Origin: Actinomadura rupiterrae
GTDB taxonomy: Bacteria > Actinomycetota > Actinomycetes > Streptosporangiales > Streptosporangiaceae
Assembly: GCF_024172125.1 (NCBI RefSeq)
Contig: NZ_JAMZEA010000015.1
Location: 203,754-267,753, forward strand
Direction of reading: 5' to 3'
Length of the DNA stretch: 64,000 bases
The notes under the pieces were generated by a model, which saw only the letters and a list, made by a program, of their open reading frames with translations, did not search any database and was not told where the DNA came from. Positions 49,937 through 58,253 of the stretch are shown here, piece by piece; within the stretch, counting starts at the first letter, position 1; each line of letters begins with the position of its first letter. The translations under genes and the position numbers were made by a program.

Positions 49937-50482
49937 TCAGGTGGCGGCCATCTCGGTGCGCAGGGCGGCGACGCCCACGCCCGCCGAGGTCACCACGCCG
50001 CCGGTGTCGTACCAGGCGTAGGTCGGGTAGTGCTTGGCTCCGAACTGCTTCGACAGCGCGGCCGTCACGTCCTCGGCGATCACGAGGTCGAAGGCGTCCC
50101 GGAGCTGGGCGGCCAGGTCGCTCTCGGCGGCGCCGTCACCGTGGACGATCGCGAGCGAGACCCCGCCGAGGGCCCGCAGCCGCTCGGCGTGCTCGGCGAA
50201 GACCGGGACCGAGGTCACGCAGGCCTTGCAGGTGAGCGAGAAGAACCCGACCAGCGTTTCCTTCCCGAGCAGCGCCCGCTCCGTCACGGCCGTGCCGTCG
50301 AGGGCCGCGGTCGAGAAGGCCGGGATGCGGTCGATGACCCGGAGGCCGGCGCCGGTTCCGGCGGCCGGGGCGCTCCCCGCGGCCTCCAGCTCCCGCCAGC
50401 GGCGGAGCATGACCAGAAGGAGCGCCAGGTTCACCAGGCCGACCGCGCCGACCAGGACCAGGCCCACAGCAGCGAAGATCAC
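49937..50482 (-). CDS. membrane-anchored redoxin (MauD/TlpA-like), copy 2
   Basis: This is a 181-residue thioredoxin-fold protein with an N-terminal membrane helix (FAAVGLVLVGAVGLVNLALLLVM) and CxxC at Cys85 and Cys88 (GFFSLTCKACVTSVP). It is a paralogue of the redoxin at 48287 (shared MLRRWR after the helix, same CxxC context) but has no His-rich linker. The GTG at 50482 follows GGAGAGG. It is the first gene of the peptide operon, 120 bp upstream of the precursor. Two redoxins suggest separate oxidase and isomerase roles, by analogy with DsbA/DsbC. Confidence 0.87.
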   Translation of the reverse strand: MIFAAVGLVLVGAVGLVNLALLLVMLRRWRELEAAGSAPAAGTGAGLRVIDRIPAFSTAALDGTAVTERALLGKETLVGFFSLTCKACVTSVPVFAEHAERLRALGGVSLAIVHGDGAAESDLAAQLRDAFDLVIAEDVTAALSKQFGAKHYPTYAWYDTGGVVTSAGVGVAALRTEMAAT

Positions 50483-50534
50483 GATAGGGGTCCTCTCCGG
50501 AGCCCCCGGCACCATCGCCGCGGGCACGCGACCA

Positions 50535-50590
50535 TGATCACCCAAAGGTCCCGCCGTGGCAATGGATCATGACGTTTTAGTGATCAACTA
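50535..50590 (-). promoter_or_regulatory. candidate promoter/operator of the peptide operon
   Basis: GATCA-N11-TGATC (50565-50585) and a further TGATCA at 50535 lie in an AT-richer patch 50-100 bp upstream of the first redoxin start. They are candidate binding sites for the XRE regulator encoded just upstream. Confidence 0.45.
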
Positions 50591-50695
50591 ACCGTTCGGG
50601 GCACCGAACCGGACGCATCGCCGCAGATCACGGCCGGTTCGTGTGCCCCGGGCGGACGTTCAGAAGCCCGTGTCCGGGCGGTGTACGGCAGGTGT

Positions 50696-51586
50696 TCAGC
50701 GTTCCTGGAGCGACCGTCCGGCACGGGCCGCGTCACGGTCGCTGTCAGCCCATGAGGCCAGCAGTTGGAGCGCCGCCTCGGTCGGACCGTCCGGGACGGG
50801 AGTGAGGACGACGAGGCGCTGCCGGTGCTCGCCCGAGGGCTGGAGGTTCTCGTAGGTGAAGGTCAGGACGCCGAGCGCGGGATGGCGCAGGTTCTTGGCC
50901 CCGTGCGTGCGCAGGTCGACGTCGCCGGCCGCCCAGAGCCGGGCGAACTCGGGGCTCCCCGCCGACAGCTCGCCGACCAGCCGCGCCATGCTCGGATCGC
51001 CCGGACGCCGCGCCGCCGCCACGCGCAGCTGGCCCGCGGTGGACGCGGCGACCTCGTCCCAGTCCACGTAGAACGCGCGACCGGCCGGTTCGAGGAACAG
51101 GAAGCGGGCGAGGTTGCCGCCTTCCAGCGCCCCGACGAACAGCATCCGCGCGACCGGGTTGAAGGCCAGCACGTCGAACCGGTCGTTGATGACCATGGCC
51201 GGGGCCGCCAGCAGCGCCAGCATCCGCGCCAGCTCGGGCCGCGCGCGCTCGGGCCCCGCGCGCTCGGGCCGCGCGCGCTCCGGCTCGTCCGCGGCGGTCC
51301 GCTTCGGGCGGGGGCGGCGGACCAGCGTCCGCAGGTGGTCGCGCTCGACGCCGGTCAGCCCGAGGACGCGGGCGACGGCGTCCAGCACCTCGTCGGACGG
51401 ACGGGCGGCGCGGCCCTGCTCCAGCCGCTGGTAGTACTCCACGCTGATCCCCGCGAGCCGGGCCAGCTCCTCGCGCCGCAGCCCGGGGACGCGCCGCCGC
51501 GTCCCCACCGGGAGTCCGACGCTCTCGGGGCTGATCCTCGCCCGCCGGGTCTGGAGGAAGACGCCCAGGTCGTGGTGGTCGCGCAT
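50696..51586 (-). CDS. XRE/MmyB-type transcriptional regulator
   Basis: This is a 296-residue regulator. The N-terminal Xre HTH (RRRVPGLRREELARLAGISVEYYQRLEQGR, about 30-60) is followed by the MmyB-like ligand domain (FDVLAFNPVARMLF, FVDWDEVAASTAGQLR-type segment, NLRHPALGVLTFTYENLQP). An ERARPERAGPERARPEL repeat links the two. MmyB-type proteins control antibiotic or fatty-acid-linked genes in actinomycetes. It lies upstream of the peptide operon on the same strand with 213 bp between coding starts and stops, and could control it, or the divergent dienelactone hydrolase. Confidence 0.88.
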   Translation of the reverse strand: MRDHHDLGVFLQTRRARISPESVGLPVGTRRRVPGLRREELARLAGISVEYYQRLEQGRAARPSDEVLDAVARVLGLTGVERDHLRTLVRRPRPKRTAADEPERARPERAGPERARPELARMLALLAAPAMVINDRFDVLAFNPVARMLFVGALEGGNLARFLFLEPAGRAFYVDWDEVAASTAGQLRVAAARRPGDPSMARLVGELSAGSPEFARLWAAGDVDLRTHGAKNLRHPALGVLTFTYENLQPSGEHRQRLVVLTPVPDGPTEAALQLLASWADSDRDAARAGRSLQER

Positions 51587-51706
51587 GCGCCCAGTATGTC
51601 GGGTCCGGGCGTCCCGAAACTGGCCCTGCGAGTACCCGTATCAGCGGGGGCCTGGGTACGGGGCGCGGGCCTCTCCAAGCTGTGGGGCGAGCGAAAGGAA
51701 CCCGAC

Positions 51707-52435
51707 ATGTGCCACAGCAACGACAGCCGCCCGCCCGCGTCGCCCGTCGTCACCGGAGAGGTCGCCGAGCACGGCCCCCTGGAGATCACCGCCGCGGACG
51801 GCAACCGCTTCTCCGCCTACCGCGCCACCCCGTCCGTCCCGAACGGGCGGTCGCTCCTGCTGCTGCCGGACGTGCGCGGGCTGCACCCCTTCTACCGCGA
51901 CCTCGCGCAGCGCTTCGCCGAAGCCGGATTCCACACGCTGGCCATGGACTACTACGGCCGGACGGCCGGCACCGGCCCGCGCGACGGCGAGTTCGACGGC
52001 CTCCCCCACCTGGACCTGCTGGACCCCGCACACGTCGAGACCGACGCCGCCGCCGCGCTGCCGGCGCTCGGCGACGCCGGCCCGGTGTACTCGCTGGGGT
52101 TCTGCCTGGGCGGCGGCTACTCCTGGCGGCTCGCGGGCGCCGGGCTCGGCCTGGCCGGGGCGGTCGGCTTCTACGGCTCGCCGGTCTTCGTCGGCGACCG
52201 CACCGCCGACATCACCGCCCCGGTCCTGATGCTCCTGGCCGGGGACGACGTGGCGACGCCGCAGAAGGACTTCGACGCCTTCGCCGCCATCCTGGAGGCC
52301 GCGGGGAAGGACGTCCGGATGCACGTCTACGACGGAGCCCCGCACAGCTTCTTCGACCGCGAGCACGCCGAGTGGCAGGACGCCTGCGCGGACGCCTGGC
52401 GCCGCGTCCTCGACTTCACCGCCGCCACCGCCTGA
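51707..52435 (+). CDS. dienelactone hydrolase family protein
   Basis: This is a 242-residue alpha/beta hydrolase with the DLH signature: LLLPDVRGLHPFYRDLA, nucleophile Cys in SLGFCLGGGYSW, Asp in LLAGDDVATP and His in GAPHSFFDR. It is similar to carboxymethylenebutenolidases. ATG at 51707 follows AAAGGAA. It is divergent from the XRE/MmyB regulator. Such pairs are common, so the regulator may serve this gene rather than the peptide operon. Confidence 0.88.
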   Translation: MCHSNDSRPPASPVVTGEVAEHGPLEITAADGNRFSAYRATPSVPNGRSLLLLPDVRGLHPFYRDLAQRFAEAGFHTLAMDYYGRTAGTGPRDGEFDGLPHLDLLDPAHVETDAAAALPALGDAGPVYSLGFCLGGGYSWRLAGAGLGLAGAVGFYGSPVFVGDRTADITAPVLMLLAGDDVATPQKDFDAFAAILEAAGKDVRMHVYDGAPHSFFDREHAEWQDACADAWRRVLDFTAATA

Positions 52436-52486
52436 GCGACCGCTTCACCGGACCCGCCGGCCGTGCCCAGGCGGCGCGCCTGCCGG

Positions 52487-53314
52487 TCAGCGGAAGGCGT
52501 CGGCGTGGGCGGCGGCCCACTGCTCGAAGGTGCGGGGCGGACGGCCGGTGACCTGGGCGACGTCCGGGACGACCGTGGACTCGTCCAGCGTGCCGTCCAC
52601 GTAGAAGCGGAAGAACGCGTCGACGTACTCGGACGGCATCGCGCCGGTCATCTCGGCGCGGGTCTCCTCGTCCGAGAGGCCGACGCAGCGCAGGTCCCGT
52701 CCCAGCACCTCGGCCAGCACCGCGATCTGGTCGGCCGGGCGGAGCGCCTGGGGACCGGTGAGTTCGTAGATCCTTCCTTCATGGCCCGTGCCGGTGAGCG
52801 CCCGCGCGGCGACCGCGCCGATGTCGGCCGGGTCGACGCACGCGGCGGCCACGTCCGGGAACTGCGCGCGGACGGTGTCGCCTTCGCGCAGTTGCGGCAG
52901 CCAGCGCAGCGCGTTGGACATGAACGCGTGCGGGCGCAGGAACGTCCAGGACAGCTCGGAGCCGCGCAGGGCCCGTTCGGACAAGGTCATGTAGCGCGAG
53001 ACCGCGTTGTCCATGTCCTCCAGCGCGGCCGAGGCGCCGGACAGCAGCACGACATGCCGGACCCCCGCCTCGCGGGCACGGGCGAGCAGGCCGGGCATGT
53101 CCGGGTAGCCCGACATGAGGAACATGCCCTGGACGCCGACGAGGGCCTCGGCCAGGGTCGCGTGGTCGTTGAGGTCCCCGACGGCGGTCTCGGCGCCGCC
53201 GGGGACGCGCGCGTCCGCCTTCCGGACGAGGGCCCGCACCGGCGCGTCCGCGCCGAGCAGCGCGCGGACCACCTCGCCTCCGGCGTTGCCTGTCGCGCCT
53301 GTGACCAGGAACAT
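52487..53314 (-). CDS. NmrA-like NAD(P)-binding protein
   Basis: This is a 275-residue atypical SDR. MFLVTGATGNAGGEVVRALL binds the dinucleotide; HVVLLSGASA and SWTFLRPHAFMSNALRWLP are family segments (azoreductase/NmrA group). It stands alone between the convergent DLH gene and the divergent ArsR gene. Substrate unknown. Confidence 0.87.
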   Translation of the reverse strand: MFLVTGATGNAGGEVVRALLGADAPVRALVRKADARVPGGAETAVGDLNDHATLAEALVGVQGMFLMSGYPDMPGLLARAREAGVRHVVLLSGASAALEDMDNAVSRYMTLSERALRGSELSWTFLRPHAFMSNALRWLPQLREGDTVRAQFPDVAAACVDPADIGAVAARALTGTGHEGRIYELTGPQALRPADQIAVLAEVLGRDLRCVGLSDEETRAEMTGAMPSEYVDAFFRFYVDGTLDESTVVPDVAQVTGRPPRTFEQWAAAHADAFR

Positions 53315-53463
53315 CGGTCCTCCAAAGATCGGGGACGCCGGGCCGCTCAGGCTAGGCGCCGCGGATGCGATCGTCGATCCCGATCATGGTCGTTCCGCTC
53401 CGGCGCGGGGGCGATACCGGGAAAACGGGTGCGGTCCGGCGGCGTCCGGTATCGTCGTGTCAT

Positions 53464-53877
53464 ATGAGCAGTGGTTCAGATGCGCAGGTGGTCGGGCTCG
53501 ACGGCTGCGCGGTCCGGGTGGTGGACGCCGAGCGCGTCGCGGTCGTGTGCGAGTCGATGCCCGCCGCGCAGGACGTGGCGGAGCTGGCGGACGTGTTCGG
53601 GCTGCTCGCCGACCCGGGCCGGCTGAAGGTGCTGGTCGCCCTGCTGGAGGGCGAGATGTGCGTGTGCGACCTGGCCGCGGTGGCCGGGGCGAGCGAGTCG
53701 GCGGTCTCGCACCACCTGCGGCTGCTGCGCGCCCACCGGGTGGTGCAGGCGCGCCGGTCCGGGCGGATGGCCTACTACCGGCTCGCCGACGCGCACGTCC
53801 GGATGCTGCTGGACGTCGCGCTCACCCACATCGGCCACGCGCCCGCCACCGCCCACCCCGAGCACGACCGGACCTGA
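53464..53877 (+). CDS. ArsR/SmtB family metal-sensing repressor
   Basis: This is a 137-residue winged-helix repressor. LADVFGLLADPGRLKVLVALLEGEMCVCDLAAVAG carries the CVC metal-binding signature of the alpha-3 site, and ASESAVSHHLRLLRAHRVV is the recognition helix. Further ligands may come from the C-terminal H-I-G-H-A...H-P-E-H. It is followed after 37 bp by a CDF zinc exporter, so Zn/Cd sensing is most likely. ATG at 53464. Confidence 0.92.
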   Translation: MSSGSDAQVVGLDGCAVRVVDAERVAVVCESMPAAQDVAELADVFGLLADPGRLKVLVALLEGEMCVCDLAAVAGASESAVSHHLRLLRAHRVVQARRSGRMAYYRLADAHVRMLLDVALTHIGHAPATAHPEHDRT

Positions 53878-53914
53878 CGGCCCGGAGACCCACCCCCGAT
53901 CCGCGCGGAGAAGC

Positions 53915-54994
53915 ATGAGCACCGATCACCGGCACGACGGCCGGCCCGGCACCGACCGGCACGACGACCACGACCACGACGGGCAGGGGCACGACGACGG
54001 GCACGGGCACGACGAGCGCGGTGGCGGGCACGGGCACGGCCATGGGCACGGGCACGGGGTCAGCGCGGACGCCGACACCCGCTGGCTGTCGGGCGCGCTG
54101 GTCCTGATCACGGTGTTCATGGCCGGCGAGGTCGTCGTCGGCGTCCTGGCGGGGTCGCTGGCGCTGATCTCCGACGCCGCGCACATGCTCACCGACGCCG
54201 CCTCGATCGTCCTCGCGCTGGTGGCGATGCGGCTGGCCGCCAAGCCCCCGGCGGGCGGCTACACCTACGGGCTCAAGCGGGCCGAGATCCTGTCCGCGCA
54301 GGCCAACGGGCTGACGCTGCTGCTGCTCTCGGTGTGGCTGGGCTACGAGGCGGTGCACCGGCTGCTCGCGCCGCCGGAGGTCACCGGCGGGCTGGTGCTG
54401 GGCACCGCGCTGGTCGGCGTGGTGATCAACCTCGGCGCGACCTGGATGATCTCCAGGGCGAACCGGTCGAGCCTGAACGTCGAGGGCGCCTTCCAGCACA
54501 TCCTCACCGACCTGTACGCGTTCATCGCCACGGCGGTCGCGGGCGCGGTGATGGTGTTCACCGGGTTCGCCCGCGCGGACGCGATCGCCTCGCTGATCGT
54601 GGTCGCGCTGATGCTCAAGGCCGGGTACGGGCTCGTCCGCGAGTCCGGGCGGATCTTCCTGGAGGCCGCGCCCGCCGGGATCTCCCCCGCGCGGGTCGGG
54701 CGGACGCTGGCCGCGCGCCCGCACGTCGCCGAGGTGCACGACCTGCACATCTGGCAGATCACCTCGGGGATGTCCGCGGCGTCCGCGCACGTGCTGGTCA
54801 GCGCGGGCGAGGACTGCCACGCCGTGCGCGGCGACCTGGAGAAGGTGCTGGCCGCCGACTTCGGCATCAGCCACACCACCCTCCAGGTCGACCACGCGCC
54901 CGATCCGCTGCTGCAGATCAGCGGGCCCGAGTCGCACTGCGACGACCCGCACGGCCCGGTGCACCGCCCGGACCCGCCCGCGTCCGGTAACTGA
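53915..54994 (+). CDS. cation diffusion facilitator (CzcD/ZitB-like)
   Basis: This is a 359-residue metal/proton antiporter. A His/Asp-rich N-terminus (residues 4-48, with HDDHDHDGQGHDDGHGHDE) precedes six membrane helices. The transport site motif SDAAHMLTDAASI (helix 2) and the partner in helix 5 (HILTDLYAFIATAVAG) hold the His/Asp zinc ligands. A C-terminal cytoplasmic domain ends with ...QVDHAPDPLL and extra His/Cys. It is cotranscribed with the ArsR repressor and exports Zn or Cd. Confidence 0.94.
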   Translation: MSTDHRHDGRPGTDRHDDHDHDGQGHDDGHGHDERGGGHGHGHGHGHGVSADADTRWLSGALVLITVFMAGEVVVGVLAGSLALISDAAHMLTDAASIVLALVAMRLAAKPPAGGYTYGLKRAEILSAQANGLTLLLLSVWLGYEAVHRLLAPPEVTGGLVLGTALVGVVINLGATWMISRANRSSLNVEGAFQHILTDLYAFIATAVAGAVMVFTGFARADAIASLIVVALMLKAGYGLVRESGRIFLEAAPAGISPARVGRTLAARPHVAEVHDLHIWQITSGMSAASAHVLVSAGEDCHAVRGDLEKVLAADFGISHTTLQVDHAPDPLLQISGPESHCDDPHGPVHRPDPPASGN

Positions 54995-55017
54995 GCGCCC
55001 GGCGGACGCCTCGTCCG

Positions 55018-56250
55018 TCAGCCCTGGTGCTCGCCGTCGGGGTCGCAGTACTGGATCTCGGTGGTGCGGGAGAAGTTGCCGACGATCAGGCGGCGGACGA
55101 ACTCGCCGCCGCCGGGCACCTCGTCCGCGTCCACCTCGTAGGTGAACTGCTGGCCGGGCCGCAGCCGCCGGTGGTTGATCGTCACCGCCGACCGGACGAC
55201 GTAGACCGCGCCCCACGGGCAGCAGTAGTAGCTGCCGAGCACCGCGCCCTTGGCGTCCCTGGCGTAGTCGATCGCGCCCTGCGCCTTGGCGGCGTCGATC
55301 TGCGCCTGGATGCGCAGGGTCGCCTCGGGCGCCGGGTCGAACTCCCACAGCTCCTTGATCGACTGCTGCGCCCGCGGGTCCCGGCGCCACTTGGTGCGCT
55401 CGCGCGGTGAGGTCAGGCACCACGGGTCGAACGCGGGCGTCCCGGGCGCGGCGAGCTTCCCGGCGCCGGTGCCGAGCTCGCCGGTCTGGTACCGGGCGAT
55501 CAGGGACGGCATCCCGATCAGCTGGCCGAGGTGGTAGTAGATCTCCAGCGCGCGCTGGAGCCGCTGCTCGATCGCCTCGTGCAGCGCGGCGTCCGGGGTG
55601 GCCTCCAGCAGGCCCTCGGCGTAGTCGGACGCGGTGGCGGCCTCGGCCGCCAGCTGCCGCAGCCGCTGCAGGTCCGCCTCGTGCGGATGGGTGTCCTGGA
55701 CGGTCTGCTCGAACACCCCGAACGCGACCTCGGCATGCTGCCGGATCGCGCGGGCCGCGGCGAGCATGCCGTGCAGGTGCGGCAGCGGGCACGGGTCGGC
55801 CTCGGCCCATTCGGGCAGGTCGGCGGGCAGCCGGACGGCGTCGGCGACGTTGTAGGCCTTGTTGCCCGCAGCCTGCCGGGCCCGGGACGTCCAGATCTCG
55901 ACCTGGTCGAAGCACGCCGTGACCTGGGTGTGCGTCACCGGCGGCACGTACCCGGCGGTACGGGGGTCGGCGGCGTAGTCGGCGTCCAGCAGGTGCTCGC
56001 CGATCGACTGGAGCACGAACGCGTTCCACGAGCACAGCAGCTGCCCGGCGACACCCGGATCGACGTGCCACAGGTTCGTGCCGTCCGCGGCGAGCTTGCG
56101 GCGCAGCTCCTCGGCGTTCTGCACCTCCGCGTAGGCGACCCCGCCCGCACGACGGAACGACTCCAGCGTGTCCGCGCGCACCTCACCCTTGAGCTTGGCC
56201 GCCATCCTGACCAGAAGCGTGGGCGTGCCGGTACCGCTGTCCGATCCCAT
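55018..56250 (-). CDS. hypothetical protein, 410 aa
   Basis: I do not recognise this family. The protein is soluble and mostly helical (long Ala/Gln/Glu-rich helices, e.g. LQRLRQLAAEAATASDYAEGLL). A C-terminal region is rich in strands (YYCCPWGAVYVVRSAVTINHRRL, then GQQFTYEVDADEVPGG and RTTEIQYCDPDG). A CC pair and further Cys/His suggest metal binding is possible. The ATG at 56250 follows GGAGGAGAC. It is convergent with the CDF gene and appears monocistronic. Confidence 0.75.
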   Translation of the reverse strand: MGSDSGTGTPTLLVRMAAKLKGEVRADTLESFRRAGGVAYAEVQNAEELRRKLAADGTNLWHVDPGVAGQLLCSWNAFVLQSIGEHLLDADYAADPRTAGYVPPVTHTQVTACFDQVEIWTSRARQAAGNKAYNVADAVRLPADLPEWAEADPCPLPHLHGMLAAARAIRQHAEVAFGVFEQTVQDTHPHEADLQRLRQLAAEAATASDYAEGLLEATPDAALHEAIEQRLQRALEIYYHLGQLIGMPSLIARYQTGELGTGAGKLAAPGTPAFDPWCLTSPRERTKWRRDPRAQQSIKELWEFDPAPEATLRIQAQIDAAKAQGAIDYARDAKGAVLGSYYCCPWGAVYVVRSAVTINHRRLRPGQQFTYEVDADEVPGGGEFVRRLIVGNFSRTTEIQYCDPDGEHQG

Positions 56251-56404
56251 CGGGTCTCCTCCGTCGTTCGCCGTGTGGTGTCGCAGCTTAGACAAAGGTG
56301 ATCACCGACGCGTTTCATCTGTTCCTGACGGCCGGAGACGGTCGTCCGTAAAGCCCGCTCCCCCGGCCCGGCCGGGCGTTCCCGCCTCCCGCCCCCGCCG
56401 CCGG

Positions 56405-57427
56405 TCAGGCGCCGAGCAGCCGCGCCGGCGCGTCGAGCTCCGGCGCTTCGAGCGGCTGGACGAGCCGGTCGATGTCGTACCGGAGGCCGAGCGTCGCGCT
56501 CACCTGCTGGAGCCGTCGCAGCGCGATCCCCTCGCGGACGGCCCACGGGCACAGCTCCAGCCGCTTGACGTCGAACGCGGTCATGAACGCCTCGGCGACC
56601 ATCGCACCGGCGAGGATCTGCTCGGCGCGGGATGCGGACACGCCCTTCAGCCGGGCCCGCTCGCCCGCCGGGAGCTTCGCCAGCCGGGGGATCCGCTTGC
56701 GCAGCCGCTTGCGCTTCAGCACTCGGCGCCCCTGGCGGTCGCGCCCGCCGGTGAGCTTGGCGAGCTGCTTGAACGTCTTGGACGTGGCGACCGCGCGCAG
56801 CTCGAACCGCGGTCCGGCGATCTCGTCCAGGGGCAGTTCCGGACGGACCTTCTCGTCGAACACCGTCCGGATGTGCTCGGCGAGCCGCTCGACCCGCTCC
56901 GGCTCGGGCGGGTCGCCGGACAGGTGCTCGCGGGTGAGGCGCCCGGCGCCCAGGGGCACCGACACCTCCACGGCGGACTCGGTCCCGTCGCCCGCGGCGA
57001 TCTCCAGCGATCCGCCGCCGATGTCGGCGAGCAGGAGCGGCCCGGCTGAACGTCCGAACCAGGCGCGGGCCGCAAGGAAGGTGAGCCGGGCCTCGTCCCG
57101 TCCGGGCAGGGAGTCCAGCCGGATCCCGGTGCGGTCGGCGACGCGGCGGGCGATCGCGTCGTCGCCGTCCGCCTCGCGGATCGCCGAGGTCGCGAACGCG
57201 ATCATCTCGGCGGCGCCGTGCTCCAGCGCGATCCTGTGCGCGGTGCCGACGGACCGCACCAGGCGCTCCACCGCCGCGGCGTCGATCCGCCCGCCGGGCC
57301 CGGTCCGCTCGGCCAGCCGCGTCGGGTGCTTGGCGGACGCGACGTCCCGGATCGTCCCGTCGGGCTCCAGGTCAGCGATCTGCAGGTGGGCCGAATTCGA
57401 ACCGACGTCCAGAACCGCAATGCGCAT
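56405..57427 (-). CDS. Ppx/GppA phosphatase family protein
   Basis: This is a 340-residue member of the exopolyphosphatase/guanosine pentaphosphatase family (ASKHA fold). Key segments are VLDVGSNSAHLQIAD (phosphate 1), ATSAIREADGDD, LLLADIGGGSLEIA (phosphate 2) and LGAGRLTREHL. It would hydrolyse polyphosphate or pppGpp. Basic KRKRLRKRIPRL near 250 may bind polyphosphate. It is the short actinobacterial type without the C-terminal HD domain. The STAS gene follows in the opposite genome direction, 35 bp upstream, on the same strand. Confidence 0.92.
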   Translation of the reverse strand: MRIAVLDVGSNSAHLQIADLEPDGTIRDVASAKHPTRLAERTGPGGRIDAAAVERLVRSVGTAHRIALEHGAAEMIAFATSAIREADGDDAIARRVADRTGIRLDSLPGRDEARLTFLAARAWFGRSAGPLLLADIGGGSLEIAAGDGTESAVEVSVPLGAGRLTREHLSGDPPEPERVERLAEHIRTVFDEKVRPELPLDEIAGPRFELRAVATSKTFKQLAKLTGGRDRQGRRVLKRKRLRKRIPRLAKLPAGERARLKGVSASRAEQILAGAMVAEAFMTAFDVKRLELCPWAVREGIALRRLQQVSATLGLRYDIDRLVQPLEAPELDAPARLLGA

Positions 57428-57462
57428 GCCCTGGCTTTGCCCGCATTTTAGAAGGGCATTCC

Positions 57463-57801
57463 TTAAAGCGGCGGCAGGGCTTCGTCCAGGGTCTTGCGGA
57501 TGTCGAAACGTCCGACGAGGCCGGTGATGGTGAATACGCCTTCGACCTGCGGCCGCGGCGCGACCAGCGTGAAACGGGCGCCGTTCTCCAGGGCGCGCTT
57601 GTGGCCGTCGATGAGCGCGGCCAGACCCGACGAGTCGATGAAGGCCAGCTCGTCGAGGTCGACGATGACGTGGTCGCTGCTCTCGAACGCCTCGCGGAAC
57701 TCGTCCGACAGGCGCTCGGCGCCCGCGAGGTCGAGCTCGCCGCGCAGTGTGACGACGACGCACGAACGGCGCGGGCGGACGCTCACTTCCAGAGGCTGCA
57801 T
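57463..57801 (-). CDS. STAS domain anti-sigma factor antagonist
   Basis: This is a 112-residue STAS protein. LRGELDLAGAERLSDEF and the phosphorylation segment DELAFIDSSGLAALIDG (Ser58) are standard. ATG at 57801 is chosen because GGTGGTGGGG precedes it; an ATG at 57816 would add five residues. It lies upstream of ppx on the same strand and may be cotranscribed, linking stress sigma control with polyphosphate/ppGpp metabolism; that link is inference. Confidence 0.9.
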   Translation of the reverse strand: MQPLEVSVRPRRSCVVVTLRGELDLAGAERLSDEFREAFESSDHVIVDLDELAFIDSSGLAALIDGHKRALENGARFTLVAPRPQVEGVFTITGLVGRFDIRKTLDEALPPL

Positions 57802-57927
57802 TGCCCCACCACCCATTTCCAGGAGGGCGGCTACTCGGGCACCCTCACGCGGATTCGGTTGCCGTTATGGGCCCTTTCCCGGCCTCGGGCGGTAAACCCC
57901 CGGCCGGGCAAATCCGCGACGGCCCGC

Positions 57928-58095
57928 TCACGGACGGTGCCGCCACGCCTTCCGCGGCAGCTCGCGCGGCGGCGGCCCCTCCTCGCGGACGAGTCTCTCG
58001 AACAACGCGAACCTCGCGACCAGATCGGGATTCTCCCGCGTCACCCGGCTCGTGATCTCCGCCAGTACCTGCTCGTCATGGCGCGAGGTGCTCAC
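57928..58095 (-). CDS. small conserved-type protein, 55 aa
   Basis: This is a short helical protein (STSRHDEQVLAEITSRVTRENPDLVARFALFERLVREEG, then a basic PRKAWRHRP tail). The GTG at 58095 has a strong RBS (GGAGGAAC). It recalls the first helices of DUF3040-type actinobacterial proteins but lacks their membrane segments. Function unknown. Confidence 0.55.
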   Translation of the reverse strand: MSTSRHDEQVLAEITSRVTRENPDLVARFALFERLVREEGPPPRELPRKAWRHRP

Positions 58096-58253
58096 CGCTG
58101 TTCCTCCTTCGCACGTGTGTGCATGCCGTATGCCCGCGAACGGCCCTTCCATGCCGGATCGCCTACCAGGACCCGCGTGCGGCCCGCCGCGATGTCCGAC
58201 CCGGACGGCACCATGCGCCGGTAACGTCCCGAGCGTCCGTCCGGAGGAGAGTC

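Noticed and set aside
49683..50021. Plus-strand frame across the precursor peptide
   Set aside because: It is antisense to the precursor and redoxin, lacks an RBS and has no recognisable features.
50535..50590. Riboswitch upstream of the peptide operon
   Set aside because: Only short inverted repeats are visible, better explained as protein-binding sites; no known riboswitch core was seen.
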